Positions 1 to 9,179 of a stretch of 64,000 bases of DNA are shown here, piece after piece. The notes under the pieces are model-generated. The model had not been told where the DNA came from. It saw nothing but the letters and a program-made list of their open reading frames with translations, and searched no databases. The first letter of the stretch is position 1, and each line of letters begins with the position of its first letter. The stretch covers positions 124,001 through 188,000 of the forward strand of contig NZ_JAHEAG010000006.1 of assembly GCF_018596315.1 (NCBI RefSeq), written 5' to 3'. This DNA is from Bradyrhizobium sp. SRL28. Lineage in GTDB: Bacteria; Pseudomonadota; Alphaproteobacteria; Rhizobiales; Xanthobacteraceae. Position numbers and translations under genes: made by a program.

Positions 1-67
1 ATGGCATCCGGCTGGAGCTCAATCATGTGCCGGGGAAGGGGTTGTTGGGATAGTGCGGCTCGTAGCT

Positions 68-152
68 GCGTAGGATGGGTGGAGCGAAGCGATACCCATC
101 ATGCCTCTGCACAGGGATTGATGGGTATCGCTGCGCTCCACCCATCCTACGC
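68..152. repeat. REPIN-like inverted repeat, family E copy 1
   Basis: Two 33-nt arms (68-100 and 120-152) are reverse complements with one mismatch. Each arm begins or ends with the GCGTAG/CTACGC terminus, and each arm is itself a hairpin (GATGGGT pairs with ACCCATC around GGAGCGAAGCG). The rest of 1-392 shows no convincing gene; a 90-codon reading frame over 1-273 is only read-through of the repeat. Confidence 0.85.
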
Positions 153-392
153 ACTGGTTGTGCAACGCTGCTTGCTGCAAATCGCGCGCGCATCAAAATC
201 CAGTTGTTGGCATCATGTCATGCGCTGCTTGGTAGTGAGCATCCGTAGCCGAGCACCGCTTCGCAAGAAATAGAGAGCTAATCGCAGTCGAATTGCCGCA
301 TCAAGGCGTGCCATCCCAGGGACATTGGGATAAGTTTCCTTCGCCGTGACCTGCCATTCAGCCTGCTGTCAACCACACATCCGGTGGAGCCA

Positions 393-3300
393 ATGCAGCA
401 GATTTCACGCTGGCTTGAGAAGCTTGGTCTTGAACAATACGCGCTGCGTTTTGCCGAGAACGGGATCGATCTTGGTGTCCTTCCCGAACTGACGGACCAG
501 GATTTCGACAGACTCGGTGTCCTGCTCGGCCATCGACGTAAAATGCTGCGCGCGATCGCCGAACTCAAACAAGGCGAATTGGTCGCGGAGCCGGCGTCTC
601 GGCACGACGCCGAGCGACGCCACCTCACCGTTATGTTCTGCGACCTGGTCGGCTCGACGGCGCTTTCGGCGCGTCTCGATCCCGAGGACATGTGGGAGGT
701 GATCCGCGCCTATCGGGCCGCCTGCGCGAAGGTCGTCGCCGCCTATGACGGCGTGATCGCCAGGTTTGTAGGCGACGGAATTCTTGCCTATTTCGGCTAT
801 CCCCGCGCGCACGAGGATGATGCGGAGCGCGCAGTGCGAGCGGGGCTCGACATCATCGCCGCGATAAGGCCGCTCGAAACGCGCGCGGAACGGGTCGCGG
901 TGCGGATCGCGATCGCGACCGGGCTTGTGGTGGTGGGCGACCTCATCAGCGGAGGCGTGTCAGAAGAGCAGGCCATGGTCGGCGATACACCGAACATCGC
1001 CGCCCGGCTCCAGAGCCTGGCAGAGCCGGGGGCGGTCGTCGTTGCTGCTTCGACGCGCGAGTTGCTTGGCGATCTCTTCATTTTTCGCAACCTCGGCCTC
1101 CGCGAGGTCAAGGGCATCTCCCAACCCATCGCGGTCTGGGCGGTCGAAGGTGGCGTTGCATCGGAGAGCCGCTTCGAGGCAGTGCGTACCGCGCGCTCGC
1201 TGGGCTTTGTCGGCCGCAAGGCAGAGATCGAATTCGCACTCTCGCGCCAGCAACTGGCGTGGCAGAGCCAGGGCCAAATGGTGCTGATTTCCGGCGAGGC
1301 CGGAATCGGCAAATCGCGCATTGTGGCAACGCTCTCCGAAAGCCTCGCGTTGGGGACGCACCGCCGGATACGGTATCAGTGCTCGCCCTACCACACGAAC
1401 AGCGCGCTCCATCCCTTTGTCGCCCAGCTCGAGCGCGCTGCCGGCATCGGGTCAACAGACACATCCGAGCAAAAGCTCGACAAGCTTGAGGCAATGCTTG
1501 CGCTCGGAACGGACCAGGTCGCTAACGCGACACCACTCATCGCTGCATTGCTTTCGATTCCCACCGGCGAGCGCTATCCGCCGCTGGGTTTAAGTCCCGT
1601 GCAGCAGCGGCGACAGACATTTGCTGCCCTTCTCGACCAGCTTGAGGGTTTGGCGCGGCAGCAACCTGTGCTGATTGTCTGCGAGGACATGCATTGGGCT
1701 GATGCCACGACGCTTGAGCTGTTCGATCTTACGGTCGACCGGATCAGGGGATTGCCGATACTCGTGCTCATGACCTTCCGGCCCGAGTTCGAGCCGCCCT
1801 GGGCGGGCCTTGCCAATGTCAGTCTGCTGCAGCTCGAGCGGCTTGACCGTCAGGACACGCGCGCCCTGATCGAGCAGGTGACCGTCGGCCGAAAGCTGCC
1901 GCGCGAAATGATGACGCAGATCATCGACAAGACGGATGGCATCCCGCTGTTCGTGGAAGAACTGACCAAGATGGTGCTGGAGTCGGGGTTGCTGGTGGAA
2001 GATGCCGGGCGCTATCGCCTCGACAGTCCGCTGCCGCCGCTCGCCATTCCCGCGACGCTGCAGGACTCGCTGATGGCGCGGCTTGATCGGCTGGCCCCGG
2101 TCAAGGAGGTTGCGCAGATCGGTGCTGCCATCGGCCGCGACTTCTCATACGCGCTGCTGCGATCCGTGGCGGGACGCGATGATCTGACGCTGGGCGCTGC
2201 GCTGGCGCAACTCGAAGAGGCCGAACTGCTGGTGCGTCGCGGGGTGCCGCCGGAATCGACCTACAGCTTCAAGCACGCGCTCGTTCAGGAAGCGGCTTAC
2301 GAGAGCCTGCTCAAGAGCCGGCGGCAACTGCTGCATCAACACATCGGCGACGTTCTGCGCGACAAGTTTCCGGTCATCGCCGAGACCGAGCCGGAAGTCC
2401 TGGCATTCCATTTCACTGAAGCGGGGTTGAGCGCAACTGCGCTGGAATGGTGGCGCACGGCCGGCCAGCAGGCATTGAGGCGCTCGGCCTATACTGAAGC
2501 CATCGCACATCTCGGCAAGGCGGTTGCGATCGCCGACGCGTTGCCCGTCGGGCCGGGCCGAACCATGAACCGGCTGCAGCTTCAAATCGCCTATGGCCGC
2601 GCGCTGCGGGGCAGCCTTGGCCACAGCGCCCCCGAAACGGTGGCCGCGTGGAAGCGCGCCCGACGATTCGCGGCCGACATCAATGATCCGGTCGAACTGG
2701 CGCCGGTCCATTCGGGCCTGTTCAATGCCTGCCTGACCCACGGCGAGATCGCACCGATGTGGGAGTTGACCGAGGCCATCATGGCCGTCGCCAGGCAGCG
2801 ATCGGAATCGCCGGTGGCCGCAGTGGTCGCATACTGGACAACCGGGGTGACCTGCTGGTTCGGCGGCGATTACCTGAACGCGCGACTGCATCTCGAGCGT
2901 GCGCTTGCGATCTATGAGGCTGAGCCTGATCCGGCGACCTTCAAGGCGTCGGCGCTGGACCTGCCTTTCGTCATCATGCGGTTTCTTGCGCTGGTGCTCT
3001 GGCCGCTCGGCAGCATTGATCGATCGCGCCGGCTCGCCGCCGAAGCGGTGCGCGCCACCGGAGATAAGCCGGCGCTCTCTCAGGCCAATGCGCTCGTTCA
3101 CAAGGCGGTCTTCGACGGACTATGCGGGGGCATGCTGCAGGAGACGGAGACTATTCTGGCTCTCGGCCTCGCGCGCGAGCATACGATGCCGTTGTATGTA
3201 GCCGCCGGCAGCTACCTGAACGGCCTGGCCAAGTGGCGCGCCGGCGACCGGATGGATGGGCTTGCGGAAATGCAGCGGGGCTGGACATTGCTTCACGAGA

Positions 3301-3755
3301 ACGACTGCTACCTCTGCGAACCATTTTGGGGGATGCAGGTTGCCGCGGCGAATGCGGAGGCCGGGCAACCTGAGGCTGGCTTGGAAATCTTGCGGGAATT
3401 GATCTCCTCGACAGAACAATCCGGCCAGCATTGGCTTGATGCCGAACTCCATCGCAGCCAGGGTGAGCTGTTGTTGCGCCTTGGCCCGCCGCACGTTTCC
3501 ATGGCCGAAGACACGTTCCGCACGGCCCTGGAAATTGCCCGAACCCAACAAACGAAGACTTTCGAACTGCGCAGTGCAATTGGACTTGCGCACCTCTACC
3601 GTGCAAATGGGCGAGCCGAGGCAATACCTGAGCTGCTCGCACCAGTTCTTGCTGATTTCGACATGGCGCAAGATCTCTCCGAAATAGGGGAAGCGAAAAC
3701 CTTGCTAAAGCAGGGGCAGTCCATGCCTGTCGAGCCAGTGCGTAGGATGGGTTGA
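393..3755 (+). CDS. SAM domain-class III adenylate/guanylate cyclase-AAA ATPase-TPR protein
   Basis: A 1120-residue cytoplasmic signalling protein. Visible order: N-terminal SAM-like domain (about 1-62), class III nucleotide cyclase domain (about 75-245) with the two metal-ligand aspartates in FCDLVGST and FVGDG, then a large ATPase module with Walker A GEAGIGKS near residue 301 and Walker B-like VLIVCEDMHWAD, then a long alpha-helical TPR-like tail. Proteins of this architecture are common in Bradyrhizobium and are thought to make cAMP in response to unknown cues; which nucleotide is made is not shown here. ATG 393 gives the conserved start of the SAM domain; a GTG at 384 is possible, but the GGTGGAG purine stretch lies just before 393. 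The last five residues and the stop codon come from the following palindromic repeat (3739-3891), so the C-terminus is probably not native. Confidence 0.85.
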   Translation: MQQISRWLEKLGLEQYALRFAENGIDLGVLPELTDQDFDRLGVLLGHRRKMLRAIAELKQGELVAEPASRHDAERRHLTVMFCDLVGSTALSARLDPEDMWEVIRAYRAACAKVVAAYDGVIARFVGDGILAYFGYPRAHEDDAERAVRAGLDIIAAIRPLETRAERVAVRIAIATGLVVVGDLISGGVSEEQAMVGDTPNIAARLQSLAEPGAVVVAASTRELLGDLFIFRNLGLREVKGISQPIAVWAVEGGVASESRFEAVRTARSLGFVGRKAEIEFALSRQQLAWQSQGQMVLISGEAGIGKSRIVATLSESLALGTHRRIRYQCSPYHTNSALHPFVAQLERAAGIGSTDTSEQKLDKLEAMLALGTDQVANATPLIAALLSIPTGERYPPLGLSPVQQRRQTFAALLDQLEGLARQQPVLIVCEDMHWADATTLELFDLTVDRIRGLPILVLMTFRPEFEPPWAGLANVSLLQLERLDRQDTRALIEQVTVGRKLPREMMTQIIDKTDGIPLFVEELTKMVLESGLLVEDAGRYRLDSPLPPLAIPATLQDSLMARLDRLAPVKEVAQIGAAIGRDFSYALLRSVAGRDDLTLGAALAQLEEAELLVRRGVPPESTYSFKHALVQEAAYESLLKSRRQLLHQHIGDVLRDKFPVIAETEPEVLAFHFTEAGLSATALEWWRTAGQQALRRSAYTEAIAHLGKAVAIADALPVGPGRTMNRLQLQIAYGRALRGSLGHSAPETVAAWKRARRFAADINDPVELAPVHSGLFNACLTHGEIAPMWELTEAIMAVARQRSESPVAAVVAYWTTGVTCWFGGDYLNARLHLERALAIYEAEPDPATFKASALDLPFVIMRFLALVLWPLGSIDRSRRLAAEAVRATGDKPALSQANALVHKAVFDGLCGGMLQETETILALGLAREHTMPLYVAAGSYLNGLAKWRAGDRMDGLAEMQRGWTLLHENDCYLCEPFWGMQVAAANAEAGQPEAGLEILRELISSTEQSGQHWLDAELHRSQGELLLRLGPPHVSMAEDTFRTALEIARTQQTKTFELRSAIGLAHLYRANGRAEAIPELLAPVLADFDMAQDLSEIGEAKTLLKQGQSMPVEPVRRMG

Positions 3756-3891
3756 GCCAACGGGTCGCGCGAACGCGCGCCCGATGACAGGCTCCGCGAT
3801 ACCCATCGCTGTTACGGGCGGCGATTGATGGGTATCGCTTCCGCCTTCGCTCGTTGAGCTACGGCGGACAAGGCGCTCCACCTATCCTAAG
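3739..3891. repeat. REPIN-like inverted repeat, family E copy 2, with loop insertions
   Basis: Starts GTGCGTAGGATGGGT inside the 3' end of the cyclase gene and ends near CACCTATCCTAA. Compared with copy 1, the left arm loop carries about 40 extra nt (about 3754-3798) with an internal CGCGCG..CGCGCG hairpin, and the right arm loop carries an extra stretch with a CCGCC..GGCGG stem. The same left-arm cassette is in the family C element at 11321. Confidence 0.8.
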
Positions 3892-4019
3892 GGTCGCAGG
3901 TCATTCCGTTTAGCGGAAAACGTCAGCGCCTTGCCGCTGTGGATGCCATACGGCATGATCGCGGGCAGAGCAAAATTCATAGCCGCAGGCAATGCGGCAG
4001 CCGACAAGGGAGGCCTTCC

Positions 4020-5228
4020 ATGAAGAGAGCAATCACAGGTATGTTCGCCGCCGCGCTGGCGATGTCGGCGACTGCGGCGCTGGCGCAGAGCAAGCCGCCG
4101 CTCAAGCTCGGCGGCATTCTCGACATGTCCGGGCTTTACGCAGATATCACCGGGCCGGGCTCGGAGACCGCCGCGAAGATGGCGGTGGAGGATTTTGGCG
4201 GCGAGGTGCTGGGACGCAAGGTCGAGATCCTCGCGGCGGACCATCTCAACAAGGCCGACCTCGCGGCCAGCATTGCGCGTGACATGCTCGACAACCAGGG
4301 CGTCGAGATGATCTACGACGTGGCGGCTTCCGCCACCGCGCTTGCCGCCGGCGAGCTCGCCAAGGCACGCAACAAGATCATCATGTATAGCGGCCCGGCC
4401 TCGATCCGGCTGAGCAACGAGGCCTGCGGTCCCTACACCGTGCATTATTCCTACGACACGTTTGGGCAGGCGAACTCCACCGGGCTCGCCACCGTCAAGT
4501 CCGGCTTCGACACCTGGTTCTTCCTCACCGCCGATTATGCGTTCGGCCAGGACCTGGAAAAGGACACAACAAATGTGGTGGTGAAGGCCGGCGGCAAGGT
4601 GCTGGGCGGCGTCAAGCATCCGCTCAACACGTCGGACTTCTCCTCGTTCCTGCTGCAGGCGCAGAGTTCGAAGGCCAAGGTCGTCGGTCTCGCGAATGCC
4701 GGCGGCGATACCATCAACGCGATCAAGCAGGCGGCGGAATTCGGGCTGACCAAGAGCGGCGGCCAAAAACTCTCCCCGCTACTTGCCTTCGTGACCGACA
4801 TCGACAGCGTCGGCCTGGAGACGGCGCAGGGCCTGCTGCTGGCGGAGGCCTTCTACTGGGATCTAAATGACGATACCCGCGCGTTCTCAAAACGCTTCCA
4901 GGAGCGCGTCAAGCGGCCGCCGACCGCGGCGCAGGCCAGCGTCTACTCTTCCGTCAGCCATTACCTGAAGGCCGTGAAGGCCGCGAACACCACAGATGCG
5001 GCCGCGGTGATGAAGGTCATGAAGGAGACGCCGGTCAACGACATGTTCGCCAAGAACGGCAAAATCCGCGAGGATGGCCGGATGGTGCACGACATGTATC
5101 TGTTCGAGGTGAAGAAGCCCTCGGAATCGAAGGCGCGCTGGGATTATTACAAGCTCCTCGCGACGATCCCCGGCAGCGAGGCGTTCCAGCCGCTGGAAGC
5201 GTCGCGCTGTCCGCTGGTGAAGAAATAA
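4020..5228 (+). CDS. ABC transporter periplasmic substrate-binding protein, branched-chain amino acid/aromatic type
   Basis: A 402-residue periplasmic binding protein of the Leu/Ile/Val-binding (Peripla_BP_6) family, expected to deliver a small organic solute to an inner-membrane ABC permease. Residues 1-23 form a Sec signal peptide ending in ALAQ; the mature part begins KPPLKLGGILDMSG, the usual first strand. Start ATG 4020 is set by AAGGGAGG just upstream and by the signal peptide; the open frame upstream lacks one. No permease or ATPase gene is adjacent, so this is an orphan receptor. The next genes are CoA-thioester enzymes, and homologues in such settings often bind aromatic or aliphatic acids, so an organic-acid ligand is as likely as an amino acid. 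Confidence 0.88.
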   Translation: MKRAITGMFAAALAMSATAALAQSKPPLKLGGILDMSGLYADITGPGSETAAKMAVEDFGGEVLGRKVEILAADHLNKADLAASIARDMLDNQGVEMIYDVAASATALAAGELAKARNKIIMYSGPASIRLSNEACGPYTVHYSYDTFGQANSTGLATVKSGFDTWFFLTADYAFGQDLEKDTTNVVVKAGGKVLGGVKHPLNTSDFSSFLLQAQSSKAKVVGLANAGGDTINAIKQAAEFGLTKSGGQKLSPLLAFVTDIDSVGLETAQGLLLAEAFYWDLNDDTRAFSKRFQERVKRPPTAAQASVYSSVSHYLKAVKAANTTDAAAVMKVMKETPVNDMFAKNGKIREDGRMVHDMYLFEVKKPSESKARWDYYKLLATIPGSEAFQPLEASRCPLVKK

Positions 5229-5238
5229 GACGCATCCT

Positions 5239-5325
5239 CGTAGGGTGGGCAAAGCGCAGCGTGCCCACCATGCCAGCGGCAAAAGTTGGTGGGCACGGCG
5301 CAAGCGCGCCTTTACCCACCCTACG
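5239..5325. repeat. REPIN-like inverted repeat, family A copy 1
   Basis: Ends are CGTAGGGTGGGC and CCCACCCTACG. Each arm is also a hairpin (GGTGGGC with GCCCACC around an AAGCGCAGCG-type loop). It lies just after the stop of the receptor gene and directly before a family B element. Confidence 0.85.
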
Positions 5326-5336
5326 ACACCACCCAT

Positions 5337-5412
5337 CGTCATTGCGAGCGAAGCGAAGCAATCCATAGGCGGCAAAGAAAGTGTGGATTGCTTCGCTGCG
5401 CTCGCAATGACA
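5337..5412. repeat. REPIN-like inverted repeat, family B copy 1
   Basis: Ends are CGTCATTGCGAGCGAAGCG and the matching CGCTCGCAATGACAG. When translated it gives the well-known spurious peptide HCERSEAI, which appears upstream of the next gene in frame. Confidence 0.85.
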
Positions 5413-5459
5413 GCGTGAGATCCAATTCATCTCAACCAACAACAACGAAGGCACGACAC

Positions 5460-6254
5460 ATGAGCGCAAACGAAATGGTCCTCCAGAAGCTGGATTCCGG
5501 CTTGCTCACCATCACCATGAATCGCCCCGACCGGCGCAACGCGCTCAATCCGGACATGACGCGCGGGCTGGTGGAGGCGGCGCGCCGCGCTGCGGAGGAT
5601 CACGAGGTGCGTGCGGTGCTGATCAAGGGCGCCGGCGGCACGTTCTGCGTCGGCGGCGACGTGAAATCGATGGCGGAGGGCAGGGCGCCGCTCGGCTTCG
5701 AGGCCAAGATGGCCAATCTGCGCCGCGGCATGGAAGTGTCGCGCATCCTGCACCAGATGCCCAAGCCCGTGGTGGCGCAACTCGATGGCGCCGCCGCCGG
5801 CGCAGGCCTCTCGATCGCGCTGTCCTGCGACCTTCGTATCGCCAGCGCCTCCTGCAAGATCACGACCGCCTTCGCCAAGGTTGGCCTGTCGGGCGATTAC
5901 GGCGGCACCTATTTCCTCACCCAGATGCTCGGCAGCGCCAAGGCACGCGAGCTCTATCTGACCTCGCCGGTGCTGAGCGCGACGGAGGCCTACAATCTCG
6001 GAATGGTGACAAAAGTGGTGCCGGACGCCGACATCGAAGCCGAGGCGCAAGATCTCGCGATGTCGCTGGCGCAGGGGCCATCGGTAACGCTGGGCTACAT
6101 CAAGCGCAACATCAACAACGCCGAGACGATGTCGCTGGAAGCCTGCTTCGACGCCGAAGCGATCCACCATTCGCGTTCGGGCGATACCGCCGATCACAAG
6201 GAAGCGGCAAAGGCGTTCGTCGAGAAGCGCAAGCCCGCGTTTCAGGGGCAGTGA
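5460..6254 (+). CDS. enoyl-CoA hydratase/isomerase (crotonase family)
   Basis: A 264-residue crotonase-fold enzyme, likely hydrating or isomerising an acyl-CoA. Visible: N-terminal TMNRPDRRNALN, the oxyanion-hole segments GTFCVGGDVKSM and DGAAAGAGLSIALSCDLRIA, and the conserved LTSPVLSATEAYNLG helix. The general catalytic Glu positions of rat crotonase are not clearly kept (GLSGDYGGTYFL), so isomerase or hydratase cannot be decided. ATG 5460 is chosen because upstream in-frame codons are the translated family B repeat; the ribosome site is weak (GAAGG). The VOC gene follows after one base, so the two are probably translated together. Confidence 0.85.
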   Translation: MSANEMVLQKLDSGLLTITMNRPDRRNALNPDMTRGLVEAARRAAEDHEVRAVLIKGAGGTFCVGGDVKSMAEGRAPLGFEAKMANLRRGMEVSRILHQMPKPVVAQLDGAAAGAGLSIALSCDLRIASASCKITTAFAKVGLSGDYGGTYFLTQMLGSAKARELYLTSPVLSATEAYNLGMVTKVVPDADIEAEAQDLAMSLAQGPSVTLGYIKRNINNAETMSLEACFDAEAIHHSRSGDTADHKEAAKAFVEKRKPAFQGQ

Positions 6255-6255
6255 G

Positions 6256-7020
6256 ATGGCTGAGTATCTCAGGCTACGGCAGATCTGCCTGGTGGCGCCG
6301 CATCTGGAGCCCGTGATCTCAAATATTTCCGAAATCATGGGCCTCAAGGAGTGCTACCGCGACGGCAACGTCGCCAAATACGGGCTGGAGAACGCGCTGC
6401 TGCCGGTGGACACGATCCTGCTGGAAGTGGTGGCGCCGACCCAGCCGGGCACGGCGGCAGGACGCTTCCTCGACAAGACCGGCGGCCGCGGCGGCTACAT
6501 GGCGATCTTCTGCTGCGACGATCCCGACGCGCGCGGCAAGCATGCCAACGGGATGGGTGTGCGGACCGCCAACGTGATCACGCACGCGCCATACCGTGGC
6601 GTGCAACTGCACCCGCGCGATTGCCGCGCCGCGTTCATCGAGTTCAATCACACCACGGGCAGCGACGATGTGCTGGGGCCCTATCCGCCGGCGGGGCCGG
6701 ACTGGCAGAAGGCGATCCGGAAAGATGTGACGCTGGCGTTGACGGAAGTCGAGATGCAGAGCCCGGATCCGCAGGGGCTGGCGGAGCATTGGGGGAAGAT
6801 TTTGGGTGTCGCCGTGAGCAAGGGCGCGGGCGGCGAGCCGGAACTGAAATTGCCCAACGCCGGCTTTCGTTTCGTCAAGGGCGCGAGCGATCTGATGAGC
6901 GGGTTGACGTTCAGGGTTGCTGACGTCGCGAAAGTGCGCGATGCAGCCAAGGCGAAGGGCTGCAAGGTGTCGGGTGATACGTTCGATCTTTGCGGGGTGA
7001 CGTTCAAGCTGGTGGCGTGA
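6256..7020 (+). CDS. VOC (glyoxalase-like) family protein
   Basis: A 254-residue protein of the vicinal-oxygen-chelate superfamily, judged by two repeated beta-alpha-beta units: the first about 5-120 (LRQICLVAPHLEPVISNISEI) and the second about 138-252 (LTEVEMQSPDPQGLAEHWGKIL). Members are dioxygenases, epimerases or glyoxalases; metal ligands cannot be assigned by eye. It starts one base after the crotonase stop, so it is likely in that operon and acts on the same acyl-CoA or aromatic intermediate. Specific substrate unknown. Confidence 0.75.
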   Translation: MAEYLRLRQICLVAPHLEPVISNISEIMGLKECYRDGNVAKYGLENALLPVDTILLEVVAPTQPGTAAGRFLDKTGGRGGYMAIFCCDDPDARGKHANGMGVRTANVITHAPYRGVQLHPRDCRAAFIEFNHTTGSDDVLGPYPPAGPDWQKAIRKDVTLALTEVEMQSPDPQGLAEHWGKILGVAVSKGAGGEPELKLPNAGFRFVKGASDLMSGLTFRVADVAKVRDAAKAKGCKVSGDTFDLCGVTFKLVA

Positions 7021-7023
7021 GGC

Positions 7024-7110
7024 CGTAGGGTGGGCAAAGCGAAGCGTGCCCACCATGCATCTCAGCCTGCGAACGAGATGGTGGGCACGCTGCGCTTTGC
7101 CCACCCTACG
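7024..7110. repeat. REPIN-like inverted repeat, family A copy 2
   Basis: CGTAGGGTGGGCAAAGCG at the left and CTTTGCCCACCCTACG at the right. It fills the convergent junction between the VOC gene (+) and the crotonase gene (-), where it could act as a two-way terminator. Confidence 0.85.
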
Positions 7111-7130
7111 AAGTAACGTTCGGCGCAGTC

Positions 7131-7937
7131 TTACCGTCCCTTGAAATTCGCCACGCGGCGTTCAGCTGTGGCCTTGACGCCTTCCTTGAAGTCTTCCGTC
7201 TTGCGCAGCCGCGACTGTTCAGCGAGTTCGTGGTTGGTGGCGGCGAGCACGCGGTCGGCGAGGCCGGCGCGCATGGTGGCGCGGGTGGAGAGCAGGCCGA
7301 GCGGCGAGCATTCGGCGATCTCGTTGGCGAGCTTCATCGCTTCAGCCCGCACCTGGTCCTGCGGCACGCAGACATTGGCGAGGCCCATGCGGGTGGCTTC
7401 CTCGCCGGTGACGCGGCGGCTGGTGTAGAAGATCAGTTCCGCATTGTTCTTGCCGACCAGTTCGGGGAGCGTCGTGGTCAGGCCGAAGCCGGGATGAAAA
7501 CCGAGCTTGGTGAAATTGGCGGAGAAGCGCGCCTCCGGGCAGGTGACACGGAAATCCGCCGATACCGCAAGCCCGAGGCCGCCGCCGATGGCGGCGCCGT
7601 GCACCGCGGCGACGACCGGCTTCTTGGCGCGGAAGATGCGCACGGCGTGCAGATAAAGGCTGTTGATCGAGCCCAGGCTGTCGGCGGGATCGCCCTTGGC
7701 CTCGGCCTCCTCCTGCGCCTGCCGCGTCGGATCGCTGAAATTGGCGCCGGCGCAGAACGCCTTGCCTTGTGCGGCGAGAACCGAGGCGCGGATTTCGATG
7801 TCCTTGTCGAACTCCTCCAGCGCGTCCGCGATCTGGTTGATCAGCGAGATGTCGAAGAAGTTCAGCGGCGGCCGCCGGATTTCGATCAGGCCGACATGGC
7901 CGTGCTTCTCGACGCCGATATCCGTGTATTTGGTCAT
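7131..7937 (-). CDS. enoyl-CoA hydratase family protein
   Basis: A 268-residue crotonase-family enzyme, last gene of a three-gene minus-strand operon after two acyl-CoA dehydrogenases. It would hydrate the enoyl-CoA they form. Visible: IRRPPLNFFDISLINQI at the N-terminus, first oxyanion segment KAFCAGANFSD, second VHGAAIGGGLGLAVSADFRV, and FTKLGFHPGFG with the conserved glycine. ATG 7937 is chosen over an upstream in-frame extension because AGAGGA lies at the right distance and the family N-terminus begins here. The gap to the upstream dehydrogenase gene is about 41 nt. Confidence 0.87.
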   Translation of the reverse strand: MTKYTDIGVEKHGHVGLIEIRRPPLNFFDISLINQIADALEEFDKDIEIRASVLAAQGKAFCAGANFSDPTRQAQEEAEAKGDPADSLGSINSLYLHAVRIFRAKKPVVAAVHGAAIGGGLGLAVSADFRVTCPEARFSANFTKLGFHPGFGLTTTLPELVGKNNAELIFYTSRRVTGEEATRMGLANVCVPQDQVRAEAMKLANEIAECSPLGLLSTRATMRAGLADRVLAATNHELAEQSRLRKTEDFKEGVKATAERRVANFKGR

Positions 7938-7978
7938 TGGGGTTCCTCTTTGAATTAGCGAAGACCAGGCCCGCGCGC

Positions 7979-9139
7979 CTAGCGCAGACCAAGCCCGCGG
8001 GCGATGATGCCGCGCAGCACTTCGGTGGTGCCGCCTTGGATCGTCAGCTTGGGCGCGGTCTTGATCGCGAAGTCGAGCTGCTTTTCCAGCGTCTCGCGGT
8101 TGGTGGCGGTTTCCTCGACAAAGGCGGCGAGCTCGCGGACGCGCTGCGGCAGTTGCTGCTCCCACACCGTGCCGATGTCCTTGACGATGGAAGCTTCCAC
8201 CACCGGCTCCTTGCCGGCCTGCAGCATGCCGGCCACCGAAACCGACATGCGCCGCATGGTGTGCACCTGCGCCACCAGGCGGCCGATGCCTTCGGCGCTG
8301 CGGGTATCCGGGTTCTTGCCGACGGCGCGGACCAGTTCGGTCAGCACGTAATAAGTTTCGAGAAAACGTTCCGGGCCCGACCGTTCATAGGCCAGCTCCG
8401 AAGTTGCCTGCTTCCAGGCGCCGTCGATTTCGCCGAGCACGTGATCCTCGGGAATGAAATGGTCGGTGAACACAACCTCGTTGAATTCATACTGGCCGGT
8501 GATCTGGCCGATCGGATTCACCTGGATGCCCGGCTGCTTCATCTTGACCAGAAACTGCGTCAGGCCGTGACGGCGGTTCTCTTTGGTGGGCGGTGACGTC
8601 CGGAAGATCGCGATCATGTAGTCGGCGATATGGGCCGAGGAGGTCCAGATCTTGGTGCCGTTGATCAGATAGCCACCGTCGGTCTTGGTGGCGCGGGTTT
8701 TCGCCGCGAACAGATCGGAGCCGGAATTCGGCTCGCTCATGCCGATTGCAAAGCAGATCTCGCCGCGGCAGATGCGCGGCAGGATGTCCATCTTGATATT
8801 CTCGGGCGCGTATTTCAGCAGCACCGGGCCGCTCTGCCGGTCGGCGACGAAGAAGCGCCGCGTCGGCGCGTTCGCGACGCGCATTTCCTCGGTCACGACA
8901 TAGCGTTCGAGGAACGAGCGCTCGTGGCCGCCATATTTCTTCGGCCACGTCATGCCGAGCCAGCCGCGCGCGCCGACCTTTCGGGAAAATTCCGGCACGT
9001 CGGTGTCCTCGCGGTTCGGCTGGTGCGGATCGAAGGTGCCGGCGGCGATTTCCTCCGCGAGGAAGGCGCGGACTTCCTTGCGCAACTGCTCGCATTCGCT
9101 CGGCAGGCGGATCGGATCGAAACGGAGGGCTGCGGTCAT
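7979..9139 (-). CDS. acyl-CoA dehydrogenase, catalytic-type subunit
   Basis: A 386-residue FAD acyl-CoA dehydrogenase, oxidising acyl-CoA to enoyl-CoA and passing electrons to ETF. Visible: GWLGMTWPKKYGG in the N-terminal helical domain, the FAD/substrate segment AIGMSEPNSGSDL, the strand NGTKIWTSSAHIADY, and the C-terminal IQGGTTEVLRGIIARGLGL. It pairs with a second, divergent dehydrogenase gene immediately upstream (9180-10247), the arrangement seen for two-subunit enzymes such as pimeloyl-CoA dehydrogenase PimC/PimD and the steroid FadE pairs. Heteromer formation is inference from gene order and from the unequal conservation of the two proteins. Confidence 0.88.
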   Translation of the reverse strand: MTAALRFDPIRLPSECEQLRKEVRAFLAEEIAAGTFDPHQPNREDTDVPEFSRKVGARGWLGMTWPKKYGGHERSFLERYVVTEEMRVANAPTRRFFVADRQSGPVLLKYAPENIKMDILPRICRGEICFAIGMSEPNSGSDLFAAKTRATKTDGGYLINGTKIWTSSAHIADYMIAIFRTSPPTKENRRHGLTQFLVKMKQPGIQVNPIGQITGQYEFNEVVFTDHFIPEDHVLGEIDGAWKQATSELAYERSGPERFLETYYVLTELVRAVGKNPDTRSAEGIGRLVAQVHTMRRMSVSVAGMLQAGKEPVVEASIVKDIGTVWEQQLPQRVRELAAFVEETATNRETLEKQLDFAIKTAPKLTIQGGTTEVLRGIIARGLGLR

Positions 9140-9179
9140 TTAATGTCTCGACTTCTGTGCAGGCAGATCGGTGTTGATG

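Noticed and set aside
1..273. 90-codon plus-strand frame at the left edge
   Set aside because: It mostly translates the family E repeat and flanking non-coding sequence; no ribosome site, no family.
5286..5459. N-terminal extension of the crotonase gene
   Set aside because: It is the translated family A and B repeats (HCERSEAI peptide); a proper start is at 5460.
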